Source of the DNA: Chryseobacterium sp. 52
GTDB lineage: Bacteria > Bacteroidota > Bacteroidia > Flavobacteriales > Weeksellaceae
Assembly (NCBI RefSeq): GCF_002754245.1
Contig: NZ_PEEX01000001.1
Span: forward strand, 2,460,001 to 2,524,000
Reading direction: 5' to 3'
DNA length: 64,000 bases
Part shown: positions 25,543 to 34,739 of the stretch, piece after piece
How positions within the stretch are numbered: position 1 is the stretch's first letter
Layout of the letters: every line of letters begins with the position of its first letter
The notes under the pieces: generated by a model
Seen by the model: the letters and a program-made list of their open reading frames with translations, nothing else
Told to the model about the DNA's origin: nothing
Databases searched by the model: none
Made by a program: the position numbers and the translations under genes

Positions 25543-26091
25543 ATGAAAATTTCTACATCACAATTATTGGATGAACTGAAAATACTGACACAACAACATA
25601 TCCGTTGCGCAGAAAACCTTTTGCAGGAAACAGAGGAAAAACTTAATTTCAGAGCCTCTGAGAACAGTTGGAGTGCCCTGGAATGCCTGGAACATCTCAA
25701 CCGTTATGGAGACTTCTACATTCCTGAAATTACGCTCAGCATTTCTTCTTCCAAAACCTCTCCTAAGTATACTTTTAAACCGGGAATTCTTGGGAATTAT
25801 TTTACCAAAATGATGCTTCCAAAGGAAAAACTGAACAAAATGAAGACCGTTAAAAGCATGAATCCCATTCATAGCCAGTTAAATAAAAATACAGTGAATG
25901 TGTTTATTAAACAACAACATCAGTTTCTGGAACTTCTTGAAAAAGCACGAAAAGCAGATCTGGAAAAAGTAAAGACAGGGATCAGTATTTCGAAATTACT
26001 CAAACTCAGGTTGGGAGATACTCTTCGCTTTGTTATTTATCATAATGAGAGACATATTAAGCAGGCAGAAACAGTTTTAACAAATTTTTGA
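25543..26091 (+). CDS. DinB family protein (putative metal-dependent transferase fold)
   Basis: A 182-residue four-helix-bundle protein of the DinB/YfiT type. WSALECLEHLNRY carries the first conserved His, and HNERHIKQAE near the C terminus supplies the others, giving a three-His metal site. DinB proteins are damage-inducible in Bacillus and some are thiol-dependent transferases; the reaction here is unknown. Its place just before ogt and after a Crp-like regulator suggests a stress-related role. Confidence 0.85.
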   Translation: MKISTSQLLDELKILTQQHIRCAENLLQETEEKLNFRASENSWSALECLEHLNRYGDFYIPEITLSISSSKTSPKYTFKPGILGNYFTKMMLPKEKLNKMKTVKSMNPIHSQLNKNTVNVFIKQQHQFLELLEKARKADLEKVKTGISISKLLKLRLGDTLRFVIYHNERHIKQAETVLTNF

Positions 26092-26136
26092 TCTCTATTT
26101 TGGTAAAGATTCCAAATATTTATTAATTTTAAATCA

Positions 26137-26649
26137 ATGGAAATCATATACCGTACAATAATACAGACTCCGCTGGGAGAAATGGCCGCCTGTGCTATCG
26201 ATCAGGGGATATGTCTTCTTGAATTTACCGACCGGAAGAATTTTGAAAAACAATTTACCTCTCTGTCAAAAGCATTGAAAACCGAAATTGAAGAAGGAGA
26301 TCACAGACATTTCAGACAGCTTGAAGAAGAACTAAAAGAATATTTTGAAGGCGCAAGAGAAACGTTTACTGTTCCTCTTTACATAATCGGAACTGAATTT
26401 CAGGAAAAAGTCTGGCAGTTACTCCGTGAAATCCCGATGGGAGAGACCAGAACCTATAAACAGCAGTCAGAATTTTTAGGAAATCCTAAAGCAATACGGG
26501 CCGTAGGAACTGCAAACGGGATCAATAAAATTGCTATTTTAATACCATGTCACCGCGTAATTGGTTCAAACGGAGAGCTGGTGGGCTATGCAGGAGGTAT
26601 CTGGAGAAAGCAAAAATTATTGGAATTAGAGAAGGCTATTTTGTTTTGA
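26137..26649 (+). CDS. ogt: Methylated-DNA-protein-cysteine methyltransferase
   Basis: Removes methyl groups from O6-methylguanine in a suicide reaction. The 170 residues include the ribonuclease-like N-terminal part and the active-site segment IPCHRVIGSNGELVGYAGG with acceptor Cys138. It is nearly collinear with residues 178-347 of the Ada protein at 21306, and its final 60 or so residues are almost identical, so it arose by duplication. A secreted DUF2911 protein follows 29 bases later. Confidence 0.93.
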   Translation: MEIIYRTIIQTPLGEMAACAIDQGICLLEFTDRKNFEKQFTSLSKALKTEIEEGDHRHFRQLEEELKEYFEGARETFTVPLYIIGTEFQEKVWQLLREIPMGETRTYKQQSEFLGNPKAIRAVGTANGINKIAILIPCHRVIGSNGELVGYAGGIWRKQKLLELEKAILF

Positions 26650-26678
26650 TTTTTGTATTTTTAGGCAAAATTTTATAC

Positions 26679-27284
26679 GTGAAAAAATTATTAGCAGTAC
26701 TTTGCATATCAGTTTCAGCATTAAGCTTTGCACAGGACTATTCTGTGCCGGCAGCAAGTCCGCGTCAGAAAGTAGAACAGCAGTTTTCAATGTCTAAAGT
26801 AAGCATTGATTATGGAAGACCAGGCGTAAAAGGACGTAAAATATTCGGAGAACTGGTTCCTTACGGACAGGTTTGGAGAGCAGGAGCGAACTCATCTACT
26901 AAAATTACATTCGGACAATCTATAAATTTCGGAGGAAAAGTAGTTCCGGCAGGAACTTACGGCTTATTCATTGTTCCTACAGAAAAAGAATGGAAGGTTA
27001 TTCTGAATAAAGATTTCCAGCAATGGGGTGCTTATACTTACGATCCGAAACAGGATGTTGTAGATGTAACAGTACCGGTGAATAAACTGGCTGACAAGCA
27101 GGAGTGGTTTGAAATCACTCTGAATCCTACGGATGAAAACTCAGGAAATTTAGTAATCAAGTGGGATACTGCTCAGGCAGAAGTGGCTTTGAAACCAGCA
27201 AAACCTGATGCTGTAATCAAGATTTCAGATAAACTGAAAGAAATTAAAAAAATTGAATCTGACGCTGCAAAATCAAAGAGTTAA
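26679..27284 (+). CDS. DUF2911 domain protein, exported
   Basis: I start at GTG 26679, which yields a proper signal peptide (KKLLAVLCISVSALSFAQ, cleavage near residue 20); earlier starts in this frame would overlap ogt and bury the signal. The 201-residue product carries the DUF2911 pattern: SPRQKVEQQF, IDYGRPGVKGRKIFG and VPYGQVWRAGAN. The domain is widespread in Bacteroidetes and has no known function. GNAT and cupin genes follow without gaps, so the three form an operon. Confidence 0.85.
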   Translation: MKKLLAVLCISVSALSFAQDYSVPAASPRQKVEQQFSMSKVSIDYGRPGVKGRKIFGELVPYGQVWRAGANSSTKITFGQSINFGGKVVPAGTYGLFIVPTEKEWKVILNKDFQQWGAYTYDPKQDVVDVTVPVNKLADKQEWFEITLNPTDENSGNLVIKWDTAQAEVALKPAKPDAVIKISDKLKEIKKIESDAAKSKS

Positions 27285-27287
27285 GTA

Positions 27288-27824
27288 ATGACATTTTCAA
27301 TACAACCTGTTTTAGAAAATCAGGAATATCAATTAATCCCCTTACAACAAGGGGATTTTGAGTCTCTGTATGAAGTAGCTTCTGATCCCAGAGTCTGGGA
27401 ACAGCATCCTAACCAGGACCGTTACAAAAGAGAAGTTTTTGAAAACTTTTTTAAAGGAGCAATGGAAAGTGAGGGAGCCTTTAAAATCATTGAGAAATCC
27501 TCAGGTGACGTTTTGGGCAGTACCCGTTTTTATAATTTTGATGAAAATGAAAGCCGTATTTTCATTGGCTACACCTTCTACGGAACAAAATCATGGGGAA
27601 AAGGGATTAATCCGAAAGTAAAGAAGATGATGCTGGATTATATCTTCCAGTTTGTAGATAAAGTACATTTTCACATCGGAAAAGAAAACTTCCGTTCACA
27701 GACAGCTTTAGAAAGAATTGGCGGAAAGAAGATTGCAGAAGAGGAAGTAGCTTACTTCGCAGAACCTACAAGAACCAATTTTGTGTACGAAATAACAAAA
27801 GAAAGCAGCCATGAAAAAATATAA
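27288..27824 (+). CDS. GNAT family N-acetyltransferase
   Basis: A 178-residue acetyltransferase of the RimJ/RimL type: YQLIPLQQGDFESLYEVASDP at the start, IFIGYTFYGTKSWGKGINPKVK for acetyl-CoA binding, and NFRSQTALERIGGK, a typical late motif. Substrate unknown. It starts 3 bases after the DUF2911 stop and overlaps the cupin gene by 14 bases, indicating translational coupling. Confidence 0.88.
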   Translation: MTFSIQPVLENQEYQLIPLQQGDFESLYEVASDPRVWEQHPNQDRYKREVFENFFKGAMESEGAFKIIEKSSGDVLGSTRFYNFDENESRIFIGYTFYGTKSWGKGINPKVKKMMLDYIFQFVDKVHFHIGKENFRSQTALERIGGKKIAEEEVAYFAEPTRTNFVYEITKESSHEKI

Positions 27825-28170
27825 AATCCAACAGTCACCATTTGTAGTCCCTACTACAGACGGAAAACTTATTGAGGAGCATTGGGGAAATTCTACAGGA
27901 AACTCAAATGTTTCTATTGCCCACATGGTAGCACCTCCCGATTGGAGCGAACCACATCAGACTCCGGCATTTGATGAATTTACTATCATTATTTCAGGAA
28001 AGAAACAGTTTGAAATAGACAGTGACATCGTAATATTGGAAAAAGGGCAAAGCATTCTTATTGAAAAAGGAGCCAGAGTTCGCTATAGCAACCCATTTTC
28101 AGAATCTTGTGAATATATTGCCATTTGTCTTCCTGCATTTTCCATGGAATTAGTGAATAGGGAAGAATAG
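27811..28170 (+). CDS. Small cupin-domain protein
   Basis: A 119-residue single cupin. HMVAPPDWSEPHQTPAFDEFTIIISG fits the first cupin motif, and ILIEKGARVRYSNP the second, although the canonical second His is replaced. Metal binding is therefore uncertain. Overlap with the GNAT gene suggests they are made together; the function is unknown. Confidence 0.8.
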   Translation: MKKYKIQQSPFVVPTTDGKLIEEHWGNSTGNSNVSIAHMVAPPDWSEPHQTPAFDEFTIIISGKKQFEIDSDIVILEKGQSILIEKGARVRYSNPFSESCEYIAICLPAFSMELVNREE

Positions 28171-28253
28171 AATGTTTTAGAGTGGGAGAGTTTAAGTATG
28201 AAGCAGCGAAAAGACAAGTAATCTGACAGGCAGTTTTAATCTCCTATATAGTA

Positions 28254-28336
28254 AATGCTTCAACTTCGCTCAACATGACCGTTTACAATAATATAGTACC
28301 TATTAGAGATGTCATGCTGAGCGAAGTCGAAGCATC
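28254..28336. repeat. Dispersed 83-base palindrome, copy 3
   Basis: Arms 28254-28279 and 28311-28336; the right arm matches copies 1 and 2 exactly while the left arm has drifted. It sits between the convergent cupin (+) and dienelactone hydrolase (-) genes. Confidence 0.85.
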
Positions 28337-28382
28337 TTTCTTAAAAAGTCAGAAATATGTGTATCTGGATTTTTATCACTAA

Positions 28383-29126
28383 TTATTTCAAAATCTCTTT
28401 CAGGAACATCAGTGTATGATTCCAGGCTCTCTTGGCCATCAATTCATTGTAGTCCGGTGATTTCGGATCCGTAAAGGTATGTTTTGAATGGGCATACGTA
28501 ATGATCTGCCAGTCTGCATTTCCTTCATTCATTTCTTTGATTAAATTATTATAATCCTCAGGCGTTACCCCTTTGTCATCAGCAGGATTTTCCACCAGGA
28601 TTTTCGTACTAATGGGTCCGTTTTTTCTGGTTTGATCTTTTCCGATACTTCCATGAATAGAGACGGCTCCCACAACCGGAAGGCTTCCTCTTGCAGATTC
28701 TAAAGCACCGGTTCCCCCGAAACAGTATCCGATTACGGCAATTTTATTAGAAACAGCCCCGTTTTTCTTCAACTGTTCTAAAGCCAACAAAATTCGCTTC
28801 TGATAGGCATCATAATTCTGTTTGTAATATCCTGCAGTTTTACCGGCAGAAGCATTATCAGTAGGGATATTTCCCTCACCATAAATATCAGCAATAAAGG
28901 CAATGTATCCTTGTTTTTCAAGTTCAGCAGCGGCAGTTTTAGCTTCATCATCAATTCCTTTCCAGGCTGGAAGAATAAGGACGCCCGGAAGCTTTTTCCC
29001 TGCATTGGAGGTCACTAAGCCGTTTAGCTTTTGTGAACCGTCCTGATAAGAAACTGTTTTAAGATTTTGGCTGAATAAAGCTCCTGTGCTCATTATACAG
29101 GCTGTTAATAAAATGTGACGTATCAT
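28383..29126 (-). CDS. Exported dienelactone hydrolase family protein
   Basis: A 247-residue alpha/beta hydrolase with a signal peptide (cleavage after about residue 19, at SQN). The nucleophile motif is IGYCFGG, with Cys rather than Ser as in dienelactone hydrolases, and ENPADDKG and AHSKHTFTDP provide the Asp and His. Substrate is unknown; homologues in Bacteroidetes are annotated only by fold. It stands alone, facing a dispersed palindrome. Confidence 0.87.
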   Translation of the reverse strand: MIRHILLTACIMSTGALFSQNLKTVSYQDGSQKLNGLVTSNAGKKLPGVLILPAWKGIDDEAKTAAAELEKQGYIAFIADIYGEGNIPTDNASAGKTAGYYKQNYDAYQKRILLALEQLKKNGAVSNKIAVIGYCFGGTGALESARGSLPVVGAVSIHGSIGKDQTRKNGPISTKILVENPADDKGVTPEDYNNLIKEMNEGNADWQIITYAHSKHTFTDPKSPDYNELMAKRAWNHTLMFLKEILK

Positions 29127-29264
29127 ATTTGTAATTTTGAGATCTGTTAAAAAAAACTATAATAATGAAGATCTTTTGGATCAGAAAGAACAAAAAATCC
29201 TCAACTAAATTAATGAAAATAACTTATAGTGAGGATTAATAGCAGGTTATAAAACTGAATTTGA

Positions 29265-29876
29265 TTAGAGTTTGATCCCTAAATTGGTAAGTTCCTGTTC
29301 CAGATTGGTGCCGGGATTTATTTTAATCGTTGTAAACCCTAATGAGTGAGCCATTTCAATGTTTTTAGGATTATCATCAATGAAAACAGATTCAGCAGCA
29401 TTGATATTATATCTGTCCAATAAAACATGCCATATTTTTGGATCAGGCTTAATTAGTTTTTCTGTTCCTGAAACAACAATTTTTCCTCCGAAGATCTGGA
29501 AGAAATCATAATTTTCCAAAGCGTAAGGAAACGTTTCCTCAGACCAGTTTGTCAGTCCGAACAGTTGATAATCCGTATTTTTTAAACGTCTTAAAATCTC
29601 CACATTCTGTGGGATATCGCTTTTCAGCATCACGGTCCAGTTATCATAATAAGCTCTGATTTCCTTTTCCCATTCCGGAAATTTATTCACCTGGATATCT
29701 GTTCCTTCTGCAAGGCTTCTTCCTCTGTCCTGTTGCTCATTCCATTCCGATTGGGCAATATGTTCCAGAAAGTATTCCATTTTTTCATCATCATTGAAAT
29801 AATCTTTGAAAAAATATCTGGGGTCCCAGTCCATCAGAACGCCGCCGAAATCGAAGATGATATTTTTAATTTCCAT
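29265..29876 (-). CDS. HAD family hydrolase (class IA phosphatase-like)
   Basis: A 203-residue haloacid-dehalogenase protein with all four motifs: FDFGGVLMDWD (nucleophile), GLTNWSEE, KLIKPDPKIW and FIDDNPKNIEMA. The helical cap and the FGGVL motif resemble YihX-type sugar-phosphate phosphatases. Substrate unknown. It is followed, on the other side of its start, by a 1.1 kb gene-free repeat array. Confidence 0.88.
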   Translation of the reverse strand: MEIKNIIFDFGGVLMDWDPRYFFKDYFNDDEKMEYFLEHIAQSEWNEQQDRGRSLAEGTDIQVNKFPEWEKEIRAYYDNWTVMLKSDIPQNVEILRRLKNTDYQLFGLTNWSEETFPYALENYDFFQIFGGKIVVSGTEKLIKPDPKIWHVLLDRYNINAAESVFIDDNPKNIEMAHSLGFTTIKINPGTNLEQELTNLGIKL

Positions 29877-29935
29877 ATATTTTTTAAACTTTATTATTTT
29901 TTTCTCTTACAAAAGTCGTAAAAGTTTTATCATCC

Positions 29936-31030
29936 TGAAAACAGGAAGAGTACATAAGCAGAAAATTGTGCCTTTTGTGGTTTTAGAAAGATTTAGATTA
30001 GCTTTTGCTACTTCCCGTACACAAGTATTGTTTTTGAAAATAGGAATTTTAGGTTTTGGCTAAAGCCGAATGGGATTGCTATTTTGTTTAAACGGGCTAA
30101 AGCCCGTTCCTATTGAATATAAGAGGTGCTGTCATTCTATGAAAATCAAAAATTTTAACCAAGACTTTAGCGAACTTCCTATGCGTAACGTATTTAACTT
30201 AAAAAAACAAAGCGTTCAAAAAACTTTTGTGTGTTTTGTGGTTGTAGAAAGATTAGGTTTTGATACTTCCCGTACACAAGTATAGTTGTTGAAAATAGAA
30301 ATTTTACGTTTTGGCTAAAGCCGAATGGAAATTCTGTTTTGTTTAAACGGGCTAAAGCCCGTTCCTATTGAATATAAGAGGTGCTGTCATTCTATGAAAA
30401 TCAAAAATTTTAACCAAGACTTTAGTGAACTTCCTATGCATAATGTATTTAACTTAAAAAAACAAAGCGTTCAAAAAACTTTTATGTCTTTTGTGGTTGT
30501 AGAAGGGTTAACATTAGGTTTCAACATTTCCCCTATTAGGAATATCATTATTGAAAATAGGAGTTTTTAGATTTTGGCTAAAGCTGAATGGGATTGCTAT
30601 TTTGTTTAAACGGGCTAAAGCCCGTTCCTATTGAATATAAGAGGTGCTGTCATTCTATGAAAATCAAAAATTTTAACCAAGACTTTAGTGAACTTCCTAT
30701 GCATAATGTATTTAACTTAAAAAAACAAAGCGTTCAAAAAACTTTTATGTCTTTTGTGGTTGTAGAAGGGTTAACATTAGGTTTCAACATTTCCCCTATT
30801 AGGAATATCATTATTGAAAATAGGAGTTTTTAGATTTTGGCTAAAGCTGAATGGGATTGCTATTTTGTTTAAACGGGCTAAAGCCCGTTCCTATTGAATA
30901 TAAGAGGTGCTGACATTCTATGAAAAGCAAAAATTTTAACCAAGACTTTAGCGAACTTCCTATGCGTAATGTATTTAACTTTTAAAATAACTAAAGTGTT
31001 TACAAGAATTAAAAACTTTTGTGACTTTTT
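29936..31030. repeat. Tandem array of ~260-base units with CGGGCTAAAGCCCG palindromes
   Basis: Four copies of the palindrome CGGGCTAAAGCCCG begin at 30093, 30348, 30611 and 30874 (spacing 255, 263, 263). Each unit also has GGCTAAAGC(C/T)GAATGG, TATTGAATATAAGAGGTG, a shared stretch around CAAGACTTTAG, and an end with GTTCAAAAAACTTTTGTG. The units beginning 30348 and 30611 look identical over 263 bases, so duplication or conversion is recent. Short ORFs of 71-81 codons recur in each unit but overlap the palindrome and have no start context, so I treat them as by-products. An inverted relative lies at 34740-35075. There is no other gene in 29877-31050. Confidence 0.85.
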
Positions 31031-31050
31031 TGGTGAAAAACATCTACAGT

Positions 31051-31482
31051 TTACTCCGGTTTATAGAACTGATACTGTCCGTTTTCATAATAAGCATTGA
31101 TGTGTTGGAGACCATTGGTAAGGATAATTTCCTTGGCTCCAATCACGGAATTGTACCTTGCGGTTTGTTCAAATGTTTTCTCTGTGAGTTTAATCTGAGG
31201 AGCCTTGCATTCAATTAGAATAACAGGTTCGGTTTTCTCTGTGATCAGGAGATCAATTCTTTTGGTAAGACCATTCAGAAGGATTTTTTTTTCAGTGATC
31301 AGGGCCGATGGGGAATAGGCTTTTACCGTAAGATAATAGTGTATCCAGTGCTGGCGGACCCATTCTTCAGGAGTAAGCAGAAGGTAAGTTTTGCGGACTA
31401 AGTCATAAATAAAAAACTTATCTTTGTCTTTCTTGAATTTAAAATCAAAAGTTTCCTGAAAATTCAGTTTTGGAAGTTCCAT
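31051..31482 (-). CDS. HsdR N-terminal-like nuclease domain protein (stand-alone)
   Basis: A 143-residue protein starting MELPKLNF (ATG 31482; a longer start at 31515 would overlap the divergent holA). It carries the type I restriction R-subunit N-terminal fold: TPEEWVRQHWIHYY, RIDLLITEK and VILIECKAPQ, the D...ExK pattern of PD-(D/E)xK nucleases. No translocase domain follows, as in a widespread Bacteroidetes family of stand-alone domains. Function unknown. The ATG is 7 bases from the holA ATG on the other strand, so the two share a promoter region. Confidence 0.83.
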   Translation of the reverse strand: MELPKLNFQETFDFKFKKDKDKFFIYDLVRKTYLLLTPEEWVRQHWIHYYLTVKAYSPSALITEKKILLNGLTKRIDLLITEKTEPVILIECKAPQIKLTEKTFEQTARYNSVIGAKEIILTNGLQHINAYYENGQYQFYKPE

Positions 31483-31489
31483 TAATAAG

Positions 31490-32527
31490 ATGAAAGAATT
31501 AGATTTAATCCTCAAAAATATTAAAAATAAAGAAGTTTTACCTATTTATTTTTTCCACGGAGAAGAACCTTACTTTATTGATGCTGCTATAAAAGTGCTG
31601 GAGCACGACTTTCTGGAAGAAGATGAAAAAGCTTTTAATCAGACAGTGGTGTACGGAAAAGATACTTCCTATCAGGAAATTCTTTCTCTGGCAAGACAGT
31701 TCCCGATGATGGGCGACAAACAGCTTATTATTGTAAAGGAAGCTCAGGATCTGAAGTTTAATGAGGAAGAAAACAGGGTTCTTGAAACCTATATAGAAAA
31801 TCCGGTTCCGTCTACCGTACTTGTTTTTGCCCATAAACATAAAAAACTGGACAGCAGAAAGAAAGCAACAAAAGCTTTAGACAAAGCCAAAGCCCTTTTC
31901 TTAAGTGAATCTGTAAGGGATAGTAACCTTCCGAAATGGATAGCTGACGAATGTGCGCAGCTTAAAATCAAAACCGCTCCCAATATTTCCCATCTTCTGG
32001 CAGAATATCTTGGAAACGACCTTTCAAGAATTGCCAACGAACTCAACAAGTTAAAGATTATCCTTAAAGAAGGCGAAATGCTGGATGGAACGATTGTAGA
32101 AAACCATATCGGGATCAGTAAGGAATACAATGTTTTTGAACTTCAGAAAGCATTAGGAACCAAAAATGCAGATGCCGCCTTTAGAATTGCTCATTTTATG
32201 GGTAAAAATCCAAAGAACAATCCTTTTGTGATGATGCTGGCCAATCTTTACAGCTATTTTTCCAACGTGATTATTTATCAGACGATGGCCGGACAGCCAC
32301 CACAGACGATTGCTTCACAAATGGGAGTCAATCCTTATTTCATCAAAGATTATGCGGAAAGTGCAAGGCTTTATCCGCTGAAACATGCAACGAGGGTGAT
32401 TTCTATTCTGAGGGAATTTGATATGAAAGGAAAAGGTCTTGGAGCCGTTAATATGGGCGAGGCAGAGCTGATTAAAGAGTTGGTATATAAAATCATCAAT
32501 GTAGACAAGATCAAGATGAAGGTTTAG
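31490..32527 (+). CDS. holA: DNA polymerase III delta subunit
   Basis: The clamp-loader delta subunit, which opens the sliding clamp. The 345 residues show the family opening YFFHGEEPYFIDAAI, the AAA-like fold lacking a working Walker motif, and the C-terminal collar domain with NPFVMMLANLYSYFSN. Length is normal. A secreted hydrolase-like gene follows 28 bases later, though not clearly related in function. Confidence 0.92.
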   Translation: MKELDLILKNIKNKEVLPIYFFHGEEPYFIDAAIKVLEHDFLEEDEKAFNQTVVYGKDTSYQEILSLARQFPMMGDKQLIIVKEAQDLKFNEEENRVLETYIENPVPSTVLVFAHKHKKLDSRKKATKALDKAKALFLSESVRDSNLPKWIADECAQLKIKTAPNISHLLAEYLGNDLSRIANELNKLKIILKEGEMLDGTIVENHIGISKEYNVFELQKALGTKNADAAFRIAHFMGKNPKNNPFVMMLANLYSYFSNVIIYQTMAGQPPQTIASQMGVNPYFIKDYAESARLYPLKHATRVISILREFDMKGKGLGAVNMGEAELIKELVYKIINVDKIKMKV

Positions 32528-32555
32528 GAATTACAGCGTTTTATATTTGTAGAAT

Positions 32556-33443
32556 ATGAGAAAAAGGAGTTTCCTGATTGCATTATTTTTGATTGGTTTT
32601 GCGATTCAAAATATTGTAGGCCAGACGGTCAAAGGGAGTCATTACGAACTAACTATTGCTACTGAACAGAAGGCTGTTCTTATTTTATTTCCCTGCTTTC
32701 CCTGTAATATTGAACATACGAAGTCTGAGGCTCTGTTTTTAAAAAACCTTGATAAGAAAGGGATTACGACTATTCTTTTAGATTATAATCAAAAGCTCTT
32801 TTTAACAGAAACTGAAAAGAAGAAATATGCTGCGGCTTTGCAGAAAATCTTTACTAAAAATAAGATTCTTAAGGAGAATATTTATATCGGAGGGTTCTCC
32901 AGTGGGGGTAATGTCGCTTTTCTTATGACCGCTTTTTTGGTTAAAAACCATCATTCTATACAACCCAAAGGTCTGCTGGTGGTAGATTCTCCCATTGATC
33001 TTGAAAAGTTATACCATGATGCCCAAAAAGATATTATCAAAAATGCAGATCCTGATGCCGTAGAGGAAGGCAAATTCCTGACTGCACTTTTTGAAAAAGA
33101 AATAGGAAAGCCAGATGCGGACTATGAGAAGTATACAATATTTTCGCCTTATTTAATGTCTGCAGGCCTTAAGGAAGGCTCTATTCAATACCTTAAAAAC
33201 ATCAAAACAAGATGGTACTGTGAGCCGGATCTGAAATGGCAGCTTGAAAACCGAAACAGAACTTACGAAGAACTTAATGCCTATATGCTGGAAAAAGCCA
33301 ATGAAAGCCTATTGAAGTTAGGAAACAAAAATACAGAACTGATCCGGACAGAAAACCGTGGTATAAGAGCCGACGGAACAAAAAATCCTCACTCCTGGAA
33401 TATTGTGGAGCCGAATGAATTGGTTAAATGGATGCTTAATTAG
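32556..33443 (+). CDS. Exported alpha/beta hydrolase of unknown substrate
   Basis: A 295-residue protein with a signal peptide (cleaved near IVGQ, about residue 23). The only strong motif is GGFSSGGNVAFL, a GxSxG nucleophile elbow, with DSPIDLEKLY after it and a C-terminal NPHSWN that could supply the His. An early LFPCFPCN segment contains two nearby cysteines. I cannot name a subfamily. A 287-base gap without recognisable features precedes trxB. Confidence 0.65.
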   Translation: MRKRSFLIALFLIGFAIQNIVGQTVKGSHYELTIATEQKAVLILFPCFPCNIEHTKSEALFLKNLDKKGITTILLDYNQKLFLTETEKKKYAAALQKIFTKNKILKENIYIGGFSSGGNVAFLMTAFLVKNHHSIQPKGLLVVDSPIDLEKLYHDAQKDIIKNADPDAVEEGKFLTALFEKEIGKPDADYEKYTIFSPYLMSAGLKEGSIQYLKNIKTRWYCEPDLKWQLENRNRTYEELNAYMLEKANESLLKLGNKNTELIRTENRGIRADGTKNPHSWNIVEPNELVKWMLN

Positions 33444-33730
33444 GCTGTAAGAGCTTTCAGGATAAGAGGGTTTGAGTGTCATAGAGTTTGAGAATAGTGT
33501 TTCACTTTAGAATTACGAAAAATTCTGCATTAACTTTTCTTCTTATCATCTAAATTTCGTGCCTACGGATGGTAGCTCGTACTCTGGAAATCCGCTTCTC
33601 ATGCCTGGAAAACCCTTTATCGACGGTTTGCATATCTGATATTGACAAGTATCATTAAAAATACTTTAATAAAACATTAAAAATTACGAAATTAGCAGAC
33701 TTAATTTAAATCTTTTTGAACAAGTAGATT

Positions 33731-34672
33731 ATGGAGCAAAACATTTTAGATTGTGTGATCGTTGGATCCGGGCCTTCTGGCTTTACAGCAGCTATTTATG
33801 CAGCAAGAGCAGATTTGAAACCGGAATTATACACAGGTTTGGAACCGGGCGGACAATTAACAACAACTACGGAGGTTGATAACTTTCCAGGGTATCCGGC
33901 AGGGATTACAGGGCCTGAAATGATGATGGATCTGCAGAAGCAGGCGGAAAGATTTGAAACAAAAGTGCATTACGAAATGATCACTAAAGTTGAACTTTCC
34001 AAAGAAGTAGGAGGTGTTCATAAATTATATGCCGGAAACAAAGAGATCTTTGCAAAGACCGTGATTATTTCTACAGGTGCCACGGCAAAATACCTGGGTC
34101 TTGATGACGAGAAAAAATATAACGGAGGCGGAGTCTCAGCATGTGCAACATGTGACGGATTTTTCTACAGAGGAAAAGATGTTGTGGTCGTAGGTGCGGG
34201 AGATACGGCAGCAGAAGAAGCTACTTATCTTGCAAAACTGGTGAATAAAGTAACCATGTTGGTGAGAAAAGATGAATTCAGAGCTTCAAAAGCAATGATT
34301 CACAGAGTACACAACACACCGAATATTGAAGTGAAGTTTCACCATGAATTGATTGGTATTGAAGGAGAAAACAATTTGGTAGAAAGAGCAGTTGTGATCA
34401 ATAACCAAACGCAGGAAAAATCTACTGTTGATGTACACGGAATATTTATCGCTATTGGTCACAAACCCAATACTGATATTTTTGCAGGACAGATTGACCT
34501 TGATGAGAACGGATATATTGTCACAGAAAAAGGGTCTACAAGAACCAATCTTCCAGGTGTATTTGCTGCAGGAGATGTGCAGGATCATATCTACAGACAG
34601 GCGATTACAGCTGCAGGAAGCGGTTGTATGGCAGCAATGGATGCAGAGAAATATCTTGCTGAATTACATTAA
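33731..34672 (+). CDS. trxB: Thioredoxin reductase
   Basis: NADPH-dependent flavoprotein that reduces thioredoxin. The 313 residues have the FAD motif GSGPSGFTAAIYAAR, the redox pair in SACATCDGFFY (Cys138, Cys141), the NADPH motif VVVGAGDTAAEEATYL and the closing GVFAAGDVQD. Length and motifs are standard. It is monocistronic and ends at a clean terminator. Confidence 0.96.
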   Translation: MEQNILDCVIVGSGPSGFTAAIYAARADLKPELYTGLEPGGQLTTTTEVDNFPGYPAGITGPEMMMDLQKQAERFETKVHYEMITKVELSKEVGGVHKLYAGNKEIFAKTVIISTGATAKYLGLDDEKKYNGGGVSACATCDGFFYRGKDVVVVGAGDTAAEEATYLAKLVNKVTMLVRKDEFRASKAMIHRVHNTPNIEVKFHHELIGIEGENNLVERAVVINNQTQEKSTVDVHGIFIAIGHKPNTDIFAGQIDLDENGYIVTEKGSTRTNLPGVFAAGDVQDHIYRQAITAAGSGCMAAMDAEKYLAELH

Positions 34673-34691
34673 TATTCAGACTTTATCATAC

Positions 34692-34718
34692 AAAGCGTAC
34701 CACTGGTACGCTTTTTTT
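34692..34718 (+). terminator. trxB terminator
   Basis: AAAGCGTACC and GGTACGCTTT form a perfect 10-base stem with an ACT loop followed by a run of seven T from 34712, 19 bases after the trxB stop. Confidence 0.92.
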
Positions 34719-34739
34719 ATTTGCGGATCATTTTATTTT

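Noticed and set aside
29936..31030. Possible CRISPR array or family of small proteins in the ~260-base repeats
   Set aside because: Units are long, nearly identical throughout and have no variable spacers. The short ORFs run through the palindrome, lack start context and differ by frame between copies, so they are best explained as repeat by-products.
31051..31482. Type I restriction enzyme
   Set aside because: Only the N-terminal nuclease-like domain is present, with no motor domain, specificity or methylase subunits nearby.
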